A stretch of 64,000 nucleotides of DNA. Origin: Methyloligella solikamskensis. GTDB lineage: Bacteria; Pseudomonadota; Alphaproteobacteria; Rhizobiales; Methyloligellaceae. Shown here one piece after another: positions 62,073 through 64,000 of this stretch (position 1 is the first letter of the stretch; every line of letters starts with the position of its first letter). The stretch covers positions 2,108,001-2,172,000 of the forward strand of contig NZ_JBHTJO010000001.1 of NCBI RefSeq assembly GCF_042676065.1, given 5' to 3'. The notes below the pieces were generated by a model. It was not told the origin of the DNA, did not search any database, and saw nothing but the letters and a program-made list of their open reading frames with translations. Both the position numbers and the translations under genes were made by a program.

Positions 62073-62357
62073 GTGACTGAAAAAGAAAAGCGCGAGGCTC
62101 GCAGCGAGCCCTCGGAAGAGAAGGGAAGGATGGACCTATCAACAGGGAATTCGTCGGACGGCACCATGGATGATGCGCCGTCTAGCGTTGCGGGCGGCAA
62201 AACGCCGAAGGAGGATCAGAGCGGCTTGTCGTCCGACCTTCAGGCGCATATTGGCCGGCAGCTCCGCGCAAGCTTCGACGAAGTGGCACGCGAGCCCATC
62301 CCGGATCGGTTTCTGCAGCTTCTGAAAGACCTTGAGGAAAGCGGGTCTAAGAAGTGA
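62073..62357 (+). CDS. nepR: Anti-sigma factor NepR
   Basis: Binds and holds EcfG until phosphorylated PhyR takes its place. The diagnostic region is at the C-terminal end: IGRQLRASFDEVAREPIPDRFLQLLKDLEE, with the EPxPDRF core. It is preceded by about 50 polar, disordered residues. The GTG at 62073 is chosen because GAAGGATGGCTT precedes it; an ATG at 62130 would give a shorter, also plausible protein of 75 residues. It overlaps ecfG by 4 bp. Confidence 0.92.
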   Translation: MTEKEKREARSEPSEEKGRMDLSTGNSSDGTMDDAPSSVAGGKTPKEDQSGLSSDLQAHIGRQLRASFDEVAREPIPDRFLQLLKDLEESGSKK

Positions 62358-62908
62358 ACCAAAAGGTTTCGGCGAGTTTGAAAGAAGCCCTGGTGGGCGA
62401 GATGAGCAACCTGCGCGCCTTTGCCGTGTCGTTATGCGGCGACAAGGAACGCGCGGACGACCTTGTTCAGGAGACTCTCTATAAGGCTTGGAATCACCTG
62501 GATTCCTTCCGGGAAGGGACGAACCTCAAGGCGTGGCTCTTCACCATCCTGCGCAACACCTATTTCTCGGAGCGCCGTAAGCGCCGCCGCGAGGTGGAGG
62601 ATGCCGACGGCAGCTATGCCGCCAAGCTCTCCACGCATCCGGAGCAGCACGGCCATATGGATCTGCAGGATTTCCGCGAGGCCCTGGCCGAGCTGCCCGA
62701 CGATCAGCGCGAGGCGTTGATCCTGGTGGGCGCTGCAGGCTTTTCCTACGAGGAAGCGGCGGAGATCTCCGATTGCGCCATTGGCACGATAAAGAGCCGG
62801 GTGAACCGCGCGCGCAACCGCCTGGGCGAAACCCTCGGTGCGAGCGGCGAAGAGTTCGATCAGGGACTGGCCTCGGCGCTTGCCTCTGCGGGGCCGACCG
62901 GCACCTAG
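62354..62908 (+). CDS. ecfG: General stress response ECF sigma factor EcfG
   Basis: ECF15-type sigma factor of the alphaproteobacterial general stress response. The 184-residue product has sigma2 (LVGEMSNLRAFAVSLCGDKERADDLVQETLYKAWNHLDSFREGTNLKAWLFTILRNTYFSERRKRRRE) and sigma4 (ALAELPDDQREALILVGAAGFSYEEAAEISDCAIGTIKSRVNRARNRL). The GTG start overlaps the nepR stop (GTGA), giving coupled synthesis of sigma and anti-sigma factor. A strong terminator follows. Confidence 0.95.
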   Translation: MNQKVSASLKEALVGEMSNLRAFAVSLCGDKERADDLVQETLYKAWNHLDSFREGTNLKAWLFTILRNTYFSERRKRRREVEDADGSYAAKLSTHPEQHGHMDLQDFREALAELPDDQREALILVGAAGFSYEEAAEISDCAIGTIKSRVNRARNRLGETLGASGEEFDQGLASALASAGPTGT

Positions 62909-62952
62909 ACGCTGTCCCTATCCCGGTCAGCCTCTCGCGACGTGAACGGCAC

Positions 62953-62992
62953 AAAAAAGCGGGCGTCCCCGTATGGAGACGCCCGCTTTTTT
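62953..62992. terminator. Bidirectional intrinsic terminator after ecfG
   Basis: AAAAAAGCGGGCGTC...GACGCCCGCTTTTTT: a nine-bp stem flanked by six A and six T, serving ecfG and the convergent DUF1328 gene. Confidence 0.9.
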
Positions 62993-63016
62993 AATCGCTT
63001 CAATGTGATCCTGAGG

Positions 63017-63178
63017 CTAGCGCCGAATGATATTCGCCACGATGGTCAGCGCGAACAGGATCAGGGCAACGACGAAAATCAGCTTGGCAATTCCAACCGC
63101 CGTGCCGGCCAGCCCGCCGAAGCCGAGAGCCGCCGCAATCAAGGCGATAATCAAGAATGTAAGAGCCCAACCCAGCAT
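63017..63178 (-). CDS. DUF1328-family small membrane protein
   Basis: A 53-residue protein with two TM helices (MLGWALTFLIIALIAAALGFGG and AVGIAKLIFVVALILFALTIVANIIRR), which match the DUF1328/YtjA family. CAAAGGAGATTATA precedes the ATG at 63178. A one-mismatch EcfG site lies upstream, and such genes are commonly stress induced in this class. Function unknown. Confidence 0.88.
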   Translation of the reverse strand: MLGWALTFLIIALIAAALGFGGLAGTAVGIAKLIFVVALILFALTIVANIIRR

Positions 63179-63219
63179 TATAATCTCCTTTGATCGATCA
63201 ATTTGATCCAGGCCTGGGC

Positions 63220-63245
63220 AACGCATTCATAGAGACAAAGGTTCA
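63220..63245 (-). promoter_or_regulatory. Probable EcfG promoter of the DUF1328 gene (one mismatch)
   Basis: Minus strand TGAAC (63241-63245), 17-bp spacer, CGTT (63220-63223), about 40 bp upstream of the start at 63178. Confidence 0.55.
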
Positions 63246-63296
63246 CTTTGAGATGCAATTGTTCTGCATCGTGCGCGATTGAAGAGGAGGATTTTG

Positions 63297-63545
63297 ATGG
63301 CAAAACTTTCTGCAGCAGAACTTGACGAGGCAAAGCTCGATCCGGCCGCCGTCTTCGAGCAACCCAAGGACGTCCTGGCCGCGGAGGAGCTCTCCAAGGA
63401 GGACAAGCGGGCGATTCTGCAGCGGTGGGAGATGGACGCCGACGCCCTGCTCCGGGCGGGTGATGAAGGAATGAGCGAGGATGCCGCCAGCGGCGCGCTC
63501 GTCCAGGATGTGCGCACAGCACTCGATACTATTGATTCTCAATAA
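63297..63545 (+). CDS. Small acidic hypothetical protein
   Basis: An 82-residue soluble, acidic, helical protein (MAKLSAAELDEAKLDPAAVFEQPKDV ... EDKRAILQRWEMDADALLRAGDEGM). GAAGAGGAGGATTTT precedes the ATG at 63297. Short proteins with this LSKEDKRAILQRWE-type segment are common in Hyphomicrobiales, without assigned role; the location among stress genes suggests a related role, though no exact EcfG site was found in front of it. Confidence 0.7.
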   Translation: MAKLSAAELDEAKLDPAAVFEQPKDVLAAEELSKEDKRAILQRWEMDADALLRAGDEGMSEDAASGALVQDVRTALDTIDSQ

Positions 63546-63595
63546 TCTTTCCTAGATCACCCTCTCATCCTTTTCAGGATTTCGCTCCATCGATC

Positions 63596-63620
63596 GGAAC
63601 GCAAGCGCGTCTGCGACGTT
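63596..63620 (+). promoter_or_regulatory. EcfG (general stress sigma) promoter
   Basis: GGAAC (63596-63600), 16-bp spacer, CGTT (63617-63620): exact consensus, about 115 bp upstream of the 55-aa membrane protein gene. Confidence 0.7.
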
Positions 63621-63736
63621 TTGTTCACGGACCGGGGGCTGGGAATGCGAGCGCGATGCCGCATGCCTAATTCGCCTCTTCAGGTCTTGAGAATTGAACG
63701 AACCAAACTCGATTGATTGCGAAAGAGAGTCTGTTA

Positions 63737-63904
63737 ATGGCACATGATCACACGAAGGACGAAATGCAGCCGAAGGAGGCCCGCCAAGGGACGCGCCCGA
63801 GCGGAATGGTCTGGGTGCTGCTGATTTCGACCGTGGTCGCCGCGGTCGCGATGTATCTTATTCTCGCGGTGGGCTGGACCGGTCCCATTCCGTGGACCAG
63901 CTAG
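63737..63904 (+). CDS. Small single-TM protein, probably EcfG-controlled
   Basis: A 55-residue protein with a His/Asp/Lys-rich polar N-terminus (MAHDHTKDEMQPKEARQGTRPSG) and one TM helix (MVWVLLISTVVAAVAMYLILAVGW) ending TGPIPWTS. The ATG at 63737 is preferred over an upstream ATG at 63713. The exact EcfG promoter at 63596-63620 is the nearest one. Function unknown. Confidence 0.65.
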   Translation: MAHDHTKDEMQPKEARQGTRPSGMVWVLLISTVVAAVAMYLILAVGWTGPIPWTS

Positions 63905-63949
63905 CGGTTCGCTGAGATTGCAGGCCGCAAGCGAGGGAGGCGGCTTATC

Positions 63950-64000
63950 GTGAGACGATTTCGCTATGGGACGATGAGGAGCGTGGCTGTTGTGGCCGCG
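63950..64000 (+). CDS. Start of a further gene, cut by the window end
   Basis: A GTG at 63950 preceded by GCGAGGGAGGCGG opens a frame VRRFRYGTMRSVAVVAA that runs to the edge. Basic residues followed by a hydrophobic run suggest a signal peptide or membrane anchor. Too short for a family call. Confidence 0.35.
   Translation, partial: MRRFRYGTMRSVAVVAA

Overview
The window reads as a piece of a high-GC alphaproteobacterial chromosome, most likely order Hyphomicrobiales (Rhizobiales). The grounds are a PhyR/NepR/EcfG general stress response locus, a PopZ-type polar organizer, an ExoR-like Sel1 protein, and a long block in the usual alphaproteobacterial order (dgt-argS-SPOR-nagZ-scpA-scpB-tatA-tatB-tatC-serS-surE-pcm-LysM/M23-yajC-secD-secF). 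I cannot name the genus. The window opens inside a helicase gene and closes at the start of another gene.

Layout. 1-3.9 kb: tail of a PIF1/RecD-like helicase, then uvrA. 3.9-7.1 kb: an AT-richer insertion with two genes on the minus strand, a Z1-domain ATPase and a cytosine-5 DNA methyltransferase; a run of nine G near the end of the first gene lies in a context where a one-base slip would fuse the two proteins. 7.1-8.2 kb: gene-free and full of palindromic repeats. 8.2-21.8 kb: mixed single genes (fatty acid desaturase, small exported proteins, TPR-APH protein, cysteine hydrolase, PPK2, carbonic anhydrase, plant-type LRR protein, Gmad2 protein, potassium channel, GST, trmFO). 21.8-43 kb: the conserved block, broken once by an orphan ABC ATPase between scpB and tatA. 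43-54 kb: erpA, xthA, exoR-like, ilvD, valS, popZ, tolC, a second isoaspartyl methyltransferase. 54.3-55.4 kb: tRNA-Cys followed by a 1.06-kb islet bounded by a 32-bp repeat of the tRNA 3' end and carrying one sulfotransferase gene. 55.4-64 kb: tRNA-Asn, msrB, lipid kinase, DUF3597, then the stress locus.

The last 6 kb works as one system. A membrane HWE histidine kinase sits next to phyR, nepR and ecfG, and sites fitting the EcfG consensus (GGAAC-N16/17-CGTT) lie before nepR-ecfG, csbD, a 55-aa membrane protein gene, a distant hypothetical gene at 18.7 kb, and a gene-less stretch that ends in an intrinsic terminator. The last predicts a roughly 95-nt EcfG-dependent small RNA with C-rich single-stranded segments.

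Extragenic palindromic repeats of at least four families recur through the intergenic regions. Two proteins of the Tat translocase carry long lysine/serine/threonine/alanine-rich, histone H1-like tails, and the SPOR protein carries an approximately 280-residue Tyr/Gln/Gly/Glu low-complexity domain. All calls come from reading the sequence; no database search was run.
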